Shown here piece by piece: positions 54,592 through 63,170 of a stretch of 64,000 nt of DNA. Source of the DNA: JACDAE01 sp963717195 (GTDB lineage Bacteria; Chloroflexota; Ktedonobacteria; Ktedonobacterales; Ktedonobacteraceae). A program made the translations under genes and the position numbers. The stretch lies in the NCBI GenBank assembly GCA_963717195.1, contig CAVQVR010000006.1:186001-250000 (forward strand). Direction: 5' to 3'. The notes beneath the pieces are model-generated. The model did no database searches. It was not told where the DNA came from and saw only the letters and a program-made list of their open reading frames with translations. Positions within the stretch are counted from its first letter, which is position 1. Each line of letters opens with the position of its first letter.

Positions 54592-56502
54592 TCAACCAAC
54601 CAATTGCAACTTCTGGGAGTTGAGAAGGACATTCTGCAGTGCCTGTATAATCGAGGGATCGAACTGTGAGCCGGCACAGCGCTGCAACTCTACCATCGCC
54701 TCTTCAGGAGAACGATGGATTTGATAAGGATAGTTGCTTTGCATCGCATCGTAGGCTTCGGCCACCGCAATAATGCGTGATGCCAGAGGAATATCCTCTC
54801 CCCTTAACTGATCAGGGTAACCAGAGCCGTCCCAATGCTCATGATGATGACGGACCGCTGGCATCAGGTCATAGAGAAGGGGGCTGGCCTCCAGGATTTG
54901 TGCACCTAACTCCGCATGTTTTCGCAGCAGTTCGCGCTCACCAGCAGTGAGAGTTGCAGCCTTCTGCAAGAGTCCGTCAGGAACCGCCACTTTCCCAATA
55001 TCGTGCAATAAGGCGGCCATGCCAATTCTTGAAACCGAGGCTGGTTGCAGCCCGATCTCCTGCGCAAGAGTTGTCGCTAGATCACTCACAGTATGGGCAT
55101 GCATACTCAGCATCAGGTCGCGCTCTTCCAGTAAGGCCATGAGCGAATAAATGCTATTCACGGTATAGGTTTCTCGGAGCCGCTCTGGCCTGGTCCCTTC
55201 CCGCTGAGCGAGTTCAAGTTGTCCGTTCTGCAGCATCAGCGCCATCAGTTCCACATCTGCCCCGATCTGGCGTACTTCCTCAGAGGTGCGTACCTGATTG
55301 CGTCCTAATCGCTTGGCCACGTACATCGCTTCATCGGCGTGCGTCAACAACTCCTGTTCTGAAGTTCCATCAACCAGCAAGGTGGAGAGGCCGATGCTCA
55401 CAGTCATGAGGATACCCCCTTCGACTTCGGAGGTCGCCATCAACCCATCCGCGACGGACACACGGATGCGTTCGGCGATGATGCCTGCTTCCCTGGCGTC
55501 GGCTTCAGGCAACAGAATAACGAACTCTTCGCCTCCGAAGCGTCCCAGTGTATCGCCTTCGCGCAAGACATTGCCTGCCCGCTCGCCAATCTGACGCAGG
55601 ACCGCATCGCCAGCGGCATGCCCATACGTATCATTCACGTTCTTGAAGCGGTCGGCATCGAAGAAGAGGACGGAAAGCGGGCGGCCATAGCGGTAGGCAC
55701 GCTCGAGTTCCTTGTTAAATTGGTCCATGACCGCTCGATGATTGGGCAACCCTGTCAAGGCATCGGTCAGGGATTGCTTCTGGATTGTCGCATGGGCATC
55801 CTCCAGATGGGTATGAGTCAATTCCAACTCTATATATGCCGTGCTGAGTTCCTGGTGAGCCTGTTCCAACTCGATGGCGCGATCAGCCCGAATGACGGCC
55901 TTTTTGGTCGTTATAGCATAGATTGCGCTGAAAATTGTGATCACAAGGATCATGATATAGCTGAAGTTCAGAGCTTGCTGACGCAGATAAGGATTGCTTA
56001 TATAGGTGGCGATCTGGTGCTGATATCCGTATTGCACAAACCAATACATAAATGCAACCTCGGCAGCACCCAGCAATAGAGGTCCCCAGGCGGCCAGAAA
56101 GAGTCCTGCCGCCACAGGTAACATAAGAAGCATCACCCAGATAGAGAGCGCGAGGTAAGGCACCATGAGAACAAGGGCATCGATCGTCACTATCATGGCA
56201 AGAAATGTATAAAAGAAATGAAGTAGACTGGCGCTGCGCAGGTGTCCGCGTTGATTGATCCAGAGAGCAAGCAAGCTCTCACCGCATCCCATAAAGTTGA
56301 TTGTCATTTGTACCGTTGATTTTCTCAAAAAAACACCCTGGAGCGTAAAGAGAGCCATCCCTAGCAGTGTAATGAGTATAATACCACTGAAAAGATGTCT
56401 CTTGCGCAACGTTTCTCGGGCATCAATTGTCGTCAAGGGACCACGCACGGGCACCATCGTTGCGAACCACCAGGAGTTGAGCTTCTGAAAGAGTCGTTTC
56501 AT
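54592..56502 (-). CDS. Membrane GGDEF/HD-GYP cyclic-di-GMP protein
   Basis: Signalling protein of 636 residues. Six or so membrane helices (about 36-200) form a sensor region, followed by a coiled coil (about 205-245). The GGDEF domain (about 246-405) keeps the active GGEEF (323-327) and an inhibitory RxxD site (314-317). The HD-GYP domain (about 445-630) keeps the HD pair (500-501), HHEHWDGSGYP (553-563) and downstream helices. It could both make and degrade c-di-GMP, controlling lifestyle or development. No close ribosome site; the ATG begins at MKRLFQKLNSWW. Confidence 0.93.
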   Translation of the reverse strand: MKRLFQKLNSWWFATMVPVRGPLTTIDARETLRKRHLFSGIILITLLGMALFTLQGVFLRKSTVQMTINFMGCGESLLALWINQRGHLRSASLLHFFYTFLAMIVTIDALVLMVPYLALSIWVMLLMLPVAAGLFLAAWGPLLLGAAEVAFMYWFVQYGYQHQIATYISNPYLRQQALNFSYIMILVITIFSAIYAITTKKAVIRADRAIELEQAHQELSTAYIELELTHTHLEDAHATIQKQSLTDALTGLPNHRAVMDQFNKELERAYRYGRPLSVLFFDADRFKNVNDTYGHAAGDAVLRQIGERAGNVLREGDTLGRFGGEEFVILLPEADAREAGIIAERIRVSVADGLMATSEVEGGILMTVSIGLSTLLVDGTSEQELLTHADEAMYVAKRLGRNQVRTSEEVRQIGADVELMALMLQNGQLELAQREGTRPERLRETYTVNSIYSLMALLEERDLMLSMHAHTVSDLATTLAQEIGLQPASVSRIGMAALLHDIGKVAVPDGLLQKAATLTAGERELLRKHAELGAQILEASPLLYDLMPAVRHHHEHWDGSGYPDQLRGEDIPLASRIIAVAEAYDAMQSNYPYQIHRSPEEAMVELQRCAGSQFDPSIIQALQNVLLNSQKLQLVG

Positions 56503-56619
56503 TGCATACCTTTAAAAAGAGTTGTCACAAAGATCTGTGTTTCTCTTCTTTATCGGCACGTTTTGATAATTCTTGAGTCAAACTGGTGGCGAAGGATCCT
56601 CCATCTATTAAAGTGACGG

Positions 56620-56747
56620 GACGGGCTTATTCACTTCGTTCATCGCGCCCCTACCACGCCATGGTACGTATGGGAGGTCTAATATGGCCAAACATCGGAT
56701 GGCCAGATGGTGTAGGGGCTTATTCACTTCGTTCATCGCGCCCCTAC
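56620..56747. repeat. Two GCCCCTAC-family copies, one with both ends
   Basis: ACGGGCTTATTCACTTCGTT then CATCGC and GCCCCTAC (to 56653). A second copy runs from GTAGGGGC (56712-56719) with the same wording to GCCCCTAC (56740-56747). Confidence 0.82.
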
Positions 56748-56766
56748 ACCAGGATCGACCGACTCC

Positions 56767-58023
56767 CTACGAGAGGGTTTCGCTACTCTCTACGTGAGCA
56801 CCGGTGCCACGGCGGAGCATGGGAACTTTGTTCAGTTCTTCCCAGGGTGCATCAATGTCGGTGCGACCGAAGTGACCAAAGGCAGCAGTCGGCTGGTAGA
56901 TTGGACGCCGCAGGTTTAATGACTGGATGATACCAGCCGGGCGCAGGTCGAAGTGCTCGTTGATGAGACGAATGATCTCTTCGTCCGAGACTTTGCCGGT
57001 CCCGAAGGTTTCGGCGAAGAGCGAGAGCGGACGAGCAACACCGATGGCGTAGGAGACCTGGAGTTCCAGGCGGTCGGCGAGGCCAGCGGCAACAATGTTT
57101 TTCGCGATATGGCGAACGGCATAAGCGGCTGAACGATCAACTTTGGTCGGATCTTTGCCGCTGAAGGCTCCGCCGCCATGACGCGCCATACCACCGTAAG
57201 TATCGACGATAATCTTGCGGCCCGTTAAACCGGCATCGCCCATGGGTCCGCCGAGAACAAAGCGACCAGTGGGGTTGACAAAGATCTTTGTGCTAGAGTC
57301 GAGCAGATTAGCGGGAATGACCGGTTTGATAATGTGCTCGATGACATCCTGACGGATCTGTTCACGATCGACATAATCGGCATGTTGTGTAGAGACCACG
57401 ATGGTATCGACGCGTACCGGGCGGCCATATTCGTATTGTACGGTGACCTGGCTCTTGCCATCGGGTCGCAAATAGGCCATGGGACCAGTGCCACCCCACG
57501 AGCGACGACGTACCAGTGAGAGTTGGCGTGTAAGCTGATGCGCCAGGCTGATCGGCATGGGCATGTATTCGGGAGTTTCGTTACAGGCAAAGCCAATCAT
57601 CATTCCCTGGTCGCCAGCTCCGACGCGCTCTAGCTCATCCTCGGTCAGTAGAATCGGGCCATCTTTTGTTTCCGCCGACTGGCTGACGCCCATATCGATA
57701 TCGGGCGACTGCTTGCCAATAGAGGTTACGACGCCGCAGGTACGGTAGTCAAAGCCATAATCAGCATTGATATACCCGACTTGCTCGATAGTCTGGCGTA
57801 CAATCGCGGGAATATCGACCCAGGCCGAGGTGGTTATTTCGCCGGCGACCAGGACCAGGCCTGTTGTGGTTGCCGTCTCGCAGGCAACGCGTGCAACGGG
57901 ATCCTGGGAGATGATGGCGTCGAGAACGGCGTCCGAGATCTGATCGCACAGCTTATCGGGGTGCCCTTCGGTGACCGATTCGCTGGTGAAAAACGACCGG
58001 GCACTACTCATAAAATTGCTCAT
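56767..58023 (-). CDS. metK: S-adenosylmethionine synthase
   Basis: Makes SAM from methionine and ATP. At 418 residues it is normal length. Signatures include TEGHPDKLCDQISDA with the metal and ATP-binding residues, GAGDQGMMIGFACNE, and GGGAFSGKDPTKVDRSAAY. AAGGAG lies 8 bases before the ATG. It is transcribed through a SAM-I riboswitch with its own promoter, so it is repressed when SAM is abundant. ahcY lies directly upstream on the same strand, giving synthesis and recycling of the methyl donor in one region. Confidence 0.97.
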   Translation of the reverse strand: MSNFMSSARSFFTSESVTEGHPDKLCDQISDAVLDAIISQDPVARVACETATTTGLVLVAGEITTSAWVDIPAIVRQTIEQVGYINADYGFDYRTCGVVTSIGKQSPDIDMGVSQSAETKDGPILLTEDELERVGAGDQGMMIGFACNETPEYMPMPISLAHQLTRQLSLVRRRSWGGTGPMAYLRPDGKSQVTVQYEYGRPVRVDTIVVSTQHADYVDREQIRQDVIEHIIKPVIPANLLDSSTKIFVNPTGRFVLGGPMGDAGLTGRKIIVDTYGGMARHGGGAFSGKDPTKVDRSAAYAVRHIAKNIVAAGLADRLELQVSYAIGVARPLSLFAETFGTGKVSDEEIIRLINEHFDLRPAGIIQSLNLRRPIYQPTAAFGHFGRTDIDAPWEELNKVPMLRRGTGAHVESSETLS

Positions 58024-58109
58024 ACAGAAAACTCCTTCTCTTTTATTTTGCTAAAAGGCGTGTAGATATATAGTTATCGCTCGAAGTGGTTAAAAGGGGT
58101 TCTAATAAA

Positions 58110-58268
58110 GGGCACAAAAAAGCCCCTGCATTTCAGGGGTCTGGCATTTTTGCACATTCCCCTCATCTTGCGGAATGCACCGCCGGAATTGGCACCCTTC
58201 CCGTTATAAACAGGCGGGTTGCCGGGCTTCATAGGGCCGTTTCCCTCCACCTCTCTTGATGAGAGCGA
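58110..58268 (-). promoter_or_regulatory. SAM-I (S-box) riboswitch with terminator
   Basis: Minus-strand leader of metK: CTCATCAAGAGAGGTGGAGG, then GAAACGGCCCTATGAAGCCC and GGCAACC, matching the S-box core with kink-turn, then GGGTGCCAATTCC and the closing GATGAG (58162-58167) that pairs with CTCATC (58258-58263). The terminator CCCCTG/CAGGGG plus TTTTTT lies at 58115-58139. Confidence 0.95.
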
Positions 58269-58337
58269 TTTCATCGCGAATTCAGTTGTGTGTGTGCAGT
58301 AGGGGATTTGCCATATGGCGCGTTTTCCCTCAGGTTT

Positions 58338-58367
58338 ATTGTACGCTAAAGAGGAGGCGGTTGTCAA
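58338..58367 (-). promoter_or_regulatory. metK riboswitch promoter
   Basis: On the minus strand TTGACA (58367-58362), 18-base spacer, TACAAT (58343-58338), about 65 bases before the riboswitch. Confidence 0.8.
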
Positions 58368-58387
58368 TTGGAGATGCGGAAGGAGTC

Positions 58388-58474
58388 TCCATCCTTGCGG
58401 GAGAAACGGTGGGAAACAGGGTAGGGGCGCACGCAAGGTGACGCCCCTACCCTGTTTCCCACCGAAGGATGGAG
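58388..58474. repeat. Large GTAGGGGC-family hairpin
   Basis: Perfect 22-base arms (GGTGGGAAACAGGGTAGGGG and complement, 58408-58429/58442-58463) with outer CTCCATCCTT/AAGGATGGAG. It lies between ahcY and the metK promoter and may end the ahcY transcript. Confidence 0.85.
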
Positions 58475-58530
58475 AGCCCTACGGACCCGATTTATCGCGT
58501 CCACCCGTCCGGACGCCGTAAACGGGTTCC

Positions 58531-59799
58531 CTACGTGCCTGATTCCCAGGAGTTCAGGTACTTGTCCTGCTCGGGGGTCAGGGTATCGATGCGAATGCCC
58601 ATAGCGTGGAGTTTGAGGCGCGCGATCTCTTTATCCAGTTCTGCGGGCAATGTATAGACACGAGCCTGCAGCTCTTTTGCGGTGTTGAGCATGTACTCAG
58701 AACCGAGCGCCTGGTTAGCGAAGCTCATGTCCATTACGCTTGCGGGATGGCCTTCGGCGGCGGAGAGGTTTACGAGGCGTCCCTCGGCGAGCAGGTGAAC
58801 GTGACGGCCATCGGGATAGGTGTACTCGTCGACAAAATCACGCACGCGACGTTTAGCAGTTGAGATTTCCTCAAGGACGGGAATGTTGATCTCGTCATTG
58901 AAGTGACCGGAGTTGGCAATGATGGCTCCGTCCTTCATATGCTCCAGGTGAGCACGGTCGATGACATTGATATCGCCCGTCACTGTGATGAAGATGTCGC
59001 CGATAGCAGCTGCATCGACGCCAGGCATGACACGGTAACCATCCATGACGGCCTCCAGGGCACGCGTAGGATCGACCTCAGTTACAACGACGTTCGCACC
59101 CAGACCATGAGCACGGGAGGCAACACCACGCCCACACCAGCCATAGCCAAAGACGACAATCGTACGACCGGCCAGGAGAATATTTGTGGAGCGGATAATG
59201 GCGTCAATTGAACTCTGGCCCGTTCCATAACGATTATCGAACAGGTGCTTGGTATCGGAGTCGTTGACGGCCAGGACAGGGAACTTGAGCACACCGTTTT
59301 TCTCCATACTGTGCAGACGAATCACTCCCGTCGTCGTTTCCTCCATACCACCGATGATGTCAGGGATCAGGTCCGTGCGCTTCGTATGAATGGTTGAGAC
59401 GAGATCACAGCCATCATCCATCGTCATCTGCGGCTTATGATCAAGGACGGCGTTGATATGGCGATAATAGGTCTGCTCGTCTTCACCCTTGATTGCGAAG
59501 GTGGGGATACCATACTCGCTTACCAGGGCCGCCGCCACGTCGTCCTGCGTGGAAAGCGGGTTGGAGGCGCATAACACCAGATCGGCACCGCCGGCCTTTA
59601 GCGTAATCGCCAGGTTGGCCGTCTCTGTCGTTATATGTAAGCAGCCGGACATGCGTATGCCCTTGAGCGGCATGTCTTTTGCGAAACGCTCACGGATGAG
59701 GCGCAGCACGGGCATCTCTTTGGCTGCCCATTCAATGCGGTCTTTGCCGCGTGGTGCCAACGAGATGTCTCGCACGTCTCCGTGTGTTGAAATAGTCAT
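58531..59799 (-). CDS. ahcY: Adenosylhomocysteinase
   Basis: Reversibly cleaves S-adenosylhomocysteine to adenosine and homocysteine. At 422 residues it is the shorter prokaryotic type. Substrate residues lie in MSGCLHITTETANLAITL, then LCASNPLSTQDDVAAAL and LFDNRYGTGQSS. The NAD-binding fold reads VVFGYGWCGRGVASRA and VVVTEVDPTRALEAVMDG. The C-terminal tail contains LDKEIARLKLHAMGI. AGGAAGGA lies upstream of the ATG. With metK and a PfkB-family kinase it forms the methyl-cycle cluster; the repeats on either side separate it into its own unit. Confidence 0.96.
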   Translation of the reverse strand: MTISTHGDVRDISLAPRGKDRIEWAAKEMPVLRLIRERFAKDMPLKGIRMSGCLHITTETANLAITLKAGGADLVLCASNPLSTQDDVAAALVSEYGIPTFAIKGEDEQTYYRHINAVLDHKPQMTMDDGCDLVSTIHTKRTDLIPDIIGGMEETTTGVIRLHSMEKNGVLKFPVLAVNDSDTKHLFDNRYGTGQSSIDAIIRSTNILLAGRTIVVFGYGWCGRGVASRAHGLGANVVVTEVDPTRALEAVMDGYRVMPGVDAAAIGDIFITVTGDINVIDRAHLEHMKDGAIIANSGHFNDEINIPVLEEISTAKRRVRDFVDEYTYPDGRHVHLLAEGRLVNLSAAEGHPASVMDMSFANQALGSEYMLNTAKELQARVYTLPAELDKEIARLKLHAMGIRIDTLTPEQDKYLNSWESGT

Positions 59800-59832
59800 A
59801 AAACTTATTTTCCTTCCTCAATATTGTTCTGT

Positions 59833-59914
59833 GTAGGGGCGTGTCCTTGCGACCGCCCGGTTTTGGGAGAAATCACGTTCTCCGCACCGGGCGGTCGCAA
59901 GGACACGCCCCTAC
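59833..59914. repeat. Perfect GTAGGGGC...GCCCCTAC hairpin
   Basis: GTAGGGGCGTGTCCTTGCGA then CCGCCCGGT forms a 29-base arm that pairs without mismatch to the right arm ending GCCCCTAC (59907-59914). It is the cleanest intact member of the family and resembles 2081-2154. Confidence 0.9.
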
Positions 59915-59987
59915 GCGTTTTGGGTGAGCAATTTTTCTACCGGCCCTATTCTACAACATTTTGCAATCATAATGGATCAGTTGATCG

Positions 59988-60932
59988 TTAGTGGCGTGAT
60001 GGTCGCCAATCAGGGTCAAAATGTGAACAGACGACAAGTTCTTTGTAACGCGTGCTAATGTCATCCATTGTCAGAGTGCGCAACCCACCGATGCTGAAAT
60101 CAGAGCAGGCAAATGAGCCGGTGATGTTTCCATGCACCACGGCGCGTTTGAGATCATCTTTAGCATAGGTGCCAGTGGAAAGTGGTTTGACGGTCGAAAG
60201 ATAGCCCAGGAAACCACCTGCGAATGCGTCACCGGCTCCGGTGGGATCAATGACCTCTTCAAGAGGATAGGATGGTGCACTAAAGTACGTTCCATCAGCT
60301 CCGAAAAGCAAAGCGCCGTAGCTACCTAATTTCACGATGACATATTTCAGGCCCAGCGTAAAGAGTTGACGAACGCCTGCAAGAATGCTCGATACGCCGG
60401 TATATTGTCGAACTTCCTCCTCGCTCATCAGGAGCACATCTGAGCGTTTGATCACCTCGGTTAGCTGGTCACGTGCGGTGTTAATCCACAATTCCATCGT
60501 ATCGAGCACGGTTAGACCGGCAGAGGGAACCTGATCCAGAACTTCAAGCTGGAGCTCTGGCTGAATATTGGCAAGGAAGACCAGCTGGCTAGCGAGATAG
60601 GTAGAGGGAACGACCGGGTGGAAATCCGCGTAGACACCCAGTTGTGTATCAAGCGTATCACGCGCATTCATGTCCATATGATAACGGCCAGACCAGTGAA
60701 AGGTTTTTCCTTCCTGAATTTGCAGGCCGGTGAGATCAATGCGACGACCACGCCAGAAATCAAGATATTCACGCGGAAAATCGCTGCCGACGATAGCGAC
60801 CAGGTTCACCTGATCATAAAGAGATGCAGCGGTCGAAAAATAGGATGCGGCTCCGCCGAGAATGCTCTCCTTGCGTGCAAAAGGCGTCTCGACGATATCC
60901 AGAGCTACAGAACCAACGACTAAAATGGGCAA
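59988..60932 (-). CDS. PfkB/ribokinase-family carbohydrate or nucleoside kinase
   Basis: ATP-dependent kinase of 314 residues. Signature 1 is represented by GGAASYFSTAASLYDQV, and signature 2 by DPTGAGDAFAGGFLGYL with the catalytic Asp; nucleotide contacts follow VKLGSYGALLF. Position next to ahcY suggests adenosine or a methylthioribose-related sugar as substrate, which is an inference only. The start is TTG because GGAGG lies 6 bases upstream and no ATG fits. It follows the HD gene by 17 bases in an operon with mtnA. Confidence 0.87.
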   Translation of the reverse strand: MPILVVGSVALDIVETPFARKESILGGAASYFSTAASLYDQVNLVAIVGSDFPREYLDFWRGRRIDLTGLQIQEGKTFHWSGRYHMDMNARDTLDTQLGVYADFHPVVPSTYLASQLVFLANIQPELQLEVLDQVPSAGLTVLDTMELWINTARDQLTEVIKRSDVLLMSEEEVRQYTGVSSILAGVRQLFTLGLKYVIVKLGSYGALLFGADGTYFSAPSYPLEEVIDPTGAGDAFAGGFLGYLSTVKPLSTGTYAKDDLKRAVVHGNITGSFACSDFSIGGLRTLTMDDISTRYKELVVCSHFDPDWRPSRH

Positions 60933-60949
60933 ATCTATCCTCCATTATA

Positions 60950-61579
60950 TTAAACAGGCGTGGCATCACTCAGATGCTCGATCACACTATCAAGAAAGGC
61001 AAGGGTATGGTTGAATTTTTCATGCGCCATTTCACGTGCTGGCGCGGTATGTAACGACTGATACAATTCAATAAAGCGTTCTTCGATATGACGCAGAATA
61101 GCGGCAAGAACATCACCGGTAACAGCGCGATTGGGATAGCGTGCACCGAACTCAATCAATGACGTTACCACAGCCAGACCGCTCAGGCGACCGAGCTTAT
61201 CCGCATCATAGAGGATCAGCCCTTCCAGGGGAACAGTGTGCCGCCGATCGGGAGGAACAGCATTGGCATGAGTCAGAATAATCTGCTCCACCTTTTTGAT
61301 TTGTGCGGCAGGGACATCAAGACCTTGCAAGAACTCGACCGCCATAGCCACCGATTGCACTTGATGATCCTGGAAACCATGCTGAGCCGTTGAGATATCA
61401 TGCAGATAGGCAGCGAGAGTCAACGCATCGCTATCTATTACAATGGTTTCGTCCTGAGCCTCCAGTTCCAGGGCCAGCATTTTGCAGTTAGCGACAACCG
61501 CGCTGACATAGCGAAAACCTTCCTGCCCCAGCATCTCCTCTGCATAGTGCACAACAGATTGTACGACTTCTGTATTCAT
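60950..61579 (-). CDS. HD-domain metal-dependent phosphohydrolase-like protein
   Basis: Protein of 209 residues with an HD fold: AAYLHDIST (HD pair near 74-75), IILTHANAV, and DADKLGRLSG with the last metal Asp. The first His of the motif is not obvious, although NCKML lies at its usual place. The family hydrolyses phosphoester bonds of nucleotides or small metabolites. Position between mtnA and a PfkB-family kinase suggests a role in methionine salvage or adenosine handling, by context only. Confidence 0.82.
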   Translation of the reverse strand: MNTEVVQSVVHYAEEMLGQEGFRYVSAVVANCKMLALELEAQDETIVIDSDALTLAAYLHDISTAQHGFQDHQVQSVAMAVEFLQGLDVPAAQIKKVEQIILTHANAVPPDRRHTVPLEGLILYDADKLGRLSGLAVVTSLIEFGARYPNRAVTGDVLAAILRHIEERFIELYQSLHTAPAREMAHEKFNHTLAFLDSVIEHLSDATPV

Positions 61580-61600
61580 GGCAAACTAGACCTTCCAAAA

Positions 61601-62734
61601 TTATACTCGCTCACACAAGTGGCGTAAGGATACAGCATAAGAAGAACGAGCGATACCTTTTTCGGTGATAATAGCGGTTATCAGAGAAGAAGGCGTCACA
61701 TCGAACGCAGGGTTCGCCACCTGTATGCCATGTGGAGTCAATTGAACACCCTGTATGGTTGTCACCTCCGCCGGATCGCGCTGCTCAATAGGAATAAAGT
61801 CTCCGGAAGCCAGGGCGAGATCGATGGTGGAACAAGGTGCAACCACATAGAAAGGGAGAGAGTGAGCCTGAGCCAGCACTGCAAGGCTATAGGTTCCAAT
61901 CTTATTGGCCACGTCACCATTAGCAGCGATACGGTCGGCTCCCACGAAGACAGCCGCAATCTTGCCCTGGCGCATAAAGTGACCGGCCATACTATCCGTA
62001 ATAAGGGTAAAAGGAACGCCCGCCCGTTGCAATTCCCATGTCGTCAGACGTGCACCCTGTAAGACAGGACGCGTCTCATCCACGAAGACATGAATATGCT
62101 TGCCCGCTTGATGAGCTGCATAGATAGGAGCTAACGCGGTGCCCAATCCAGCACTTGTGGCAAGCGAGCCAGCATTGCAGTGCGTAAGGAGTGATATATC
62201 ATCAGTGATCAGCTCAGCTCCATACCGCCCCATGCTCAGACTGGCAGCAACATCTTCAGCTGCAATAGTGAGCGCTTCCTGACGGAGATAATGGAGCAAA
62301 CTCGGCGGGTCAACGGATTCGGCAAGCGCATGATCAGCGCAATGCAGCATACGTTCTACAGCCCAGGACAGGTTGACGGCAGTTGGCCGCGTGCGACGCA
62401 ACACGTGTCCAACAGAAATAAGATGAGTTCGTAGTTCGAGGGAAGAAGGTGTCTCACCCCCGGTAGGCTGCTCCTGCAAAAAGCGGTACAGAGCCAGGAG
62501 CATTCCCAGGGCAGCCGTCACACCGATAGCAGGTGCTCCTCTTACTTTCAGCGTCGTAATGGCATCGGCAACCTGTTGCTCATGAGTCAGATGAAGAACG
62601 ATGATCTGGCGTGGTAATAGCGACTGATCGAGCATACACACAGCAGCCTGATGAGTATTTTCTTCCCACCAGACGGTCCTGGTAGTATAGTACTGATCAT
62701 GACTTGCCATCTCATCATCTCTCGCTTCAGGCAT
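61601..62734 (-). CDS. mtnA: S-methyl-5-thioribose-1-phosphate isomerase
   Basis: Converts methylthioribose-1-phosphate to methylthioribulose-1-phosphate in the methionine salvage pathway. The 377-residue protein has VRGAPAIGVTAALGMLLALY, the catalytic cysteine in THCNAGSLATSAGLGTALAP and the catalytic Asp in VFVGADRIAANGDVANKIG, so it is the enzyme rather than the related eIF2B subunits. The ATG at 62734 is chosen because AAGGA lies close before it. It heads an operon with the HD and kinase genes. Confidence 0.95.
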   Translation of the reverse strand: MPEARDDEMASHDQYYTTRTVWWEENTHQAAVCMLDQSLLPRQIIVLHLTHEQQVADAITTLKVRGAPAIGVTAALGMLLALYRFLQEQPTGGETPSSLELRTHLISVGHVLRRTRPTAVNLSWAVERMLHCADHALAESVDPPSLLHYLRQEALTIAAEDVAASLSMGRYGAELITDDISLLTHCNAGSLATSAGLGTALAPIYAAHQAGKHIHVFVDETRPVLQGARLTTWELQRAGVPFTLITDSMAGHFMRQGKIAAVFVGADRIAANGDVANKIGTYSLAVLAQAHSLPFYVVAPCSTIDLALASGDFIPIEQRDPAEVTTIQGVQLTPHGIQVANPAFDVTPSSLITAIITEKGIARSSYAVSLRHLCERV

Positions 62735-62783
62735 TAAGGATCCTTTCGTCAAAACAGGTTAAATTGGTTGCAGAACGAATTCC

Positions 62784-62820
62784 TCGGGCACAGCGGGCGC
62801 GAAACATTCGGGGCCCTGGC
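62784..62820. repeat. Degenerate GCCCCTAC-family copy
   Basis: CTCGGGCACAGCGGGCGCG then AAACATTCGGGGCCCTGG, a diverged copy of the 7906 type. It lies in the divergent 62735-63170 gap, otherwise gene-free. Confidence 0.6.
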
Positions 62821-63014
62821 CACATCCCGTTAAATTGGCGTAGTATCCCTCTATGTAACGATACGCCAGATTATGCTGAGCGTGCGCACCCAATAGTACT
62901 AACCAATAGAGCGCCCTTAGCGAGATTTCTCCACGAGTATGCTACCATGATAAACGAAACATCACGCTACTGCAAGTAAGCATAGCTCTTCTGGCATGTT
63001 ACTGATAGTGTTGG

Positions 63015-63135
63015 TTGTCCGTTCCACTACACAGAAGGAAGAAAGTCTTTCCGCACCCGCAGGATGAACTGTCTTGACACGATAGGAACTGCGTTACCCG
63101 GAATGGCTACTATTGTCGCTTGATGGAACGGACAA
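63015..63135. repeat. Perfect 12-bp inverted arms upstream of a sigma gene
   Basis: TTGTCCGTTCCA (63015-63026) and TGGAACGGACAA (63124-63135), 97 bases apart, end 35 bases before the sigma-factor start. They could be paired regulator sites. Confidence 0.55.
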
Positions 63136-63170
63136 GATGATAATTGTAGCTATCGAAGGGATTGTAGCGC

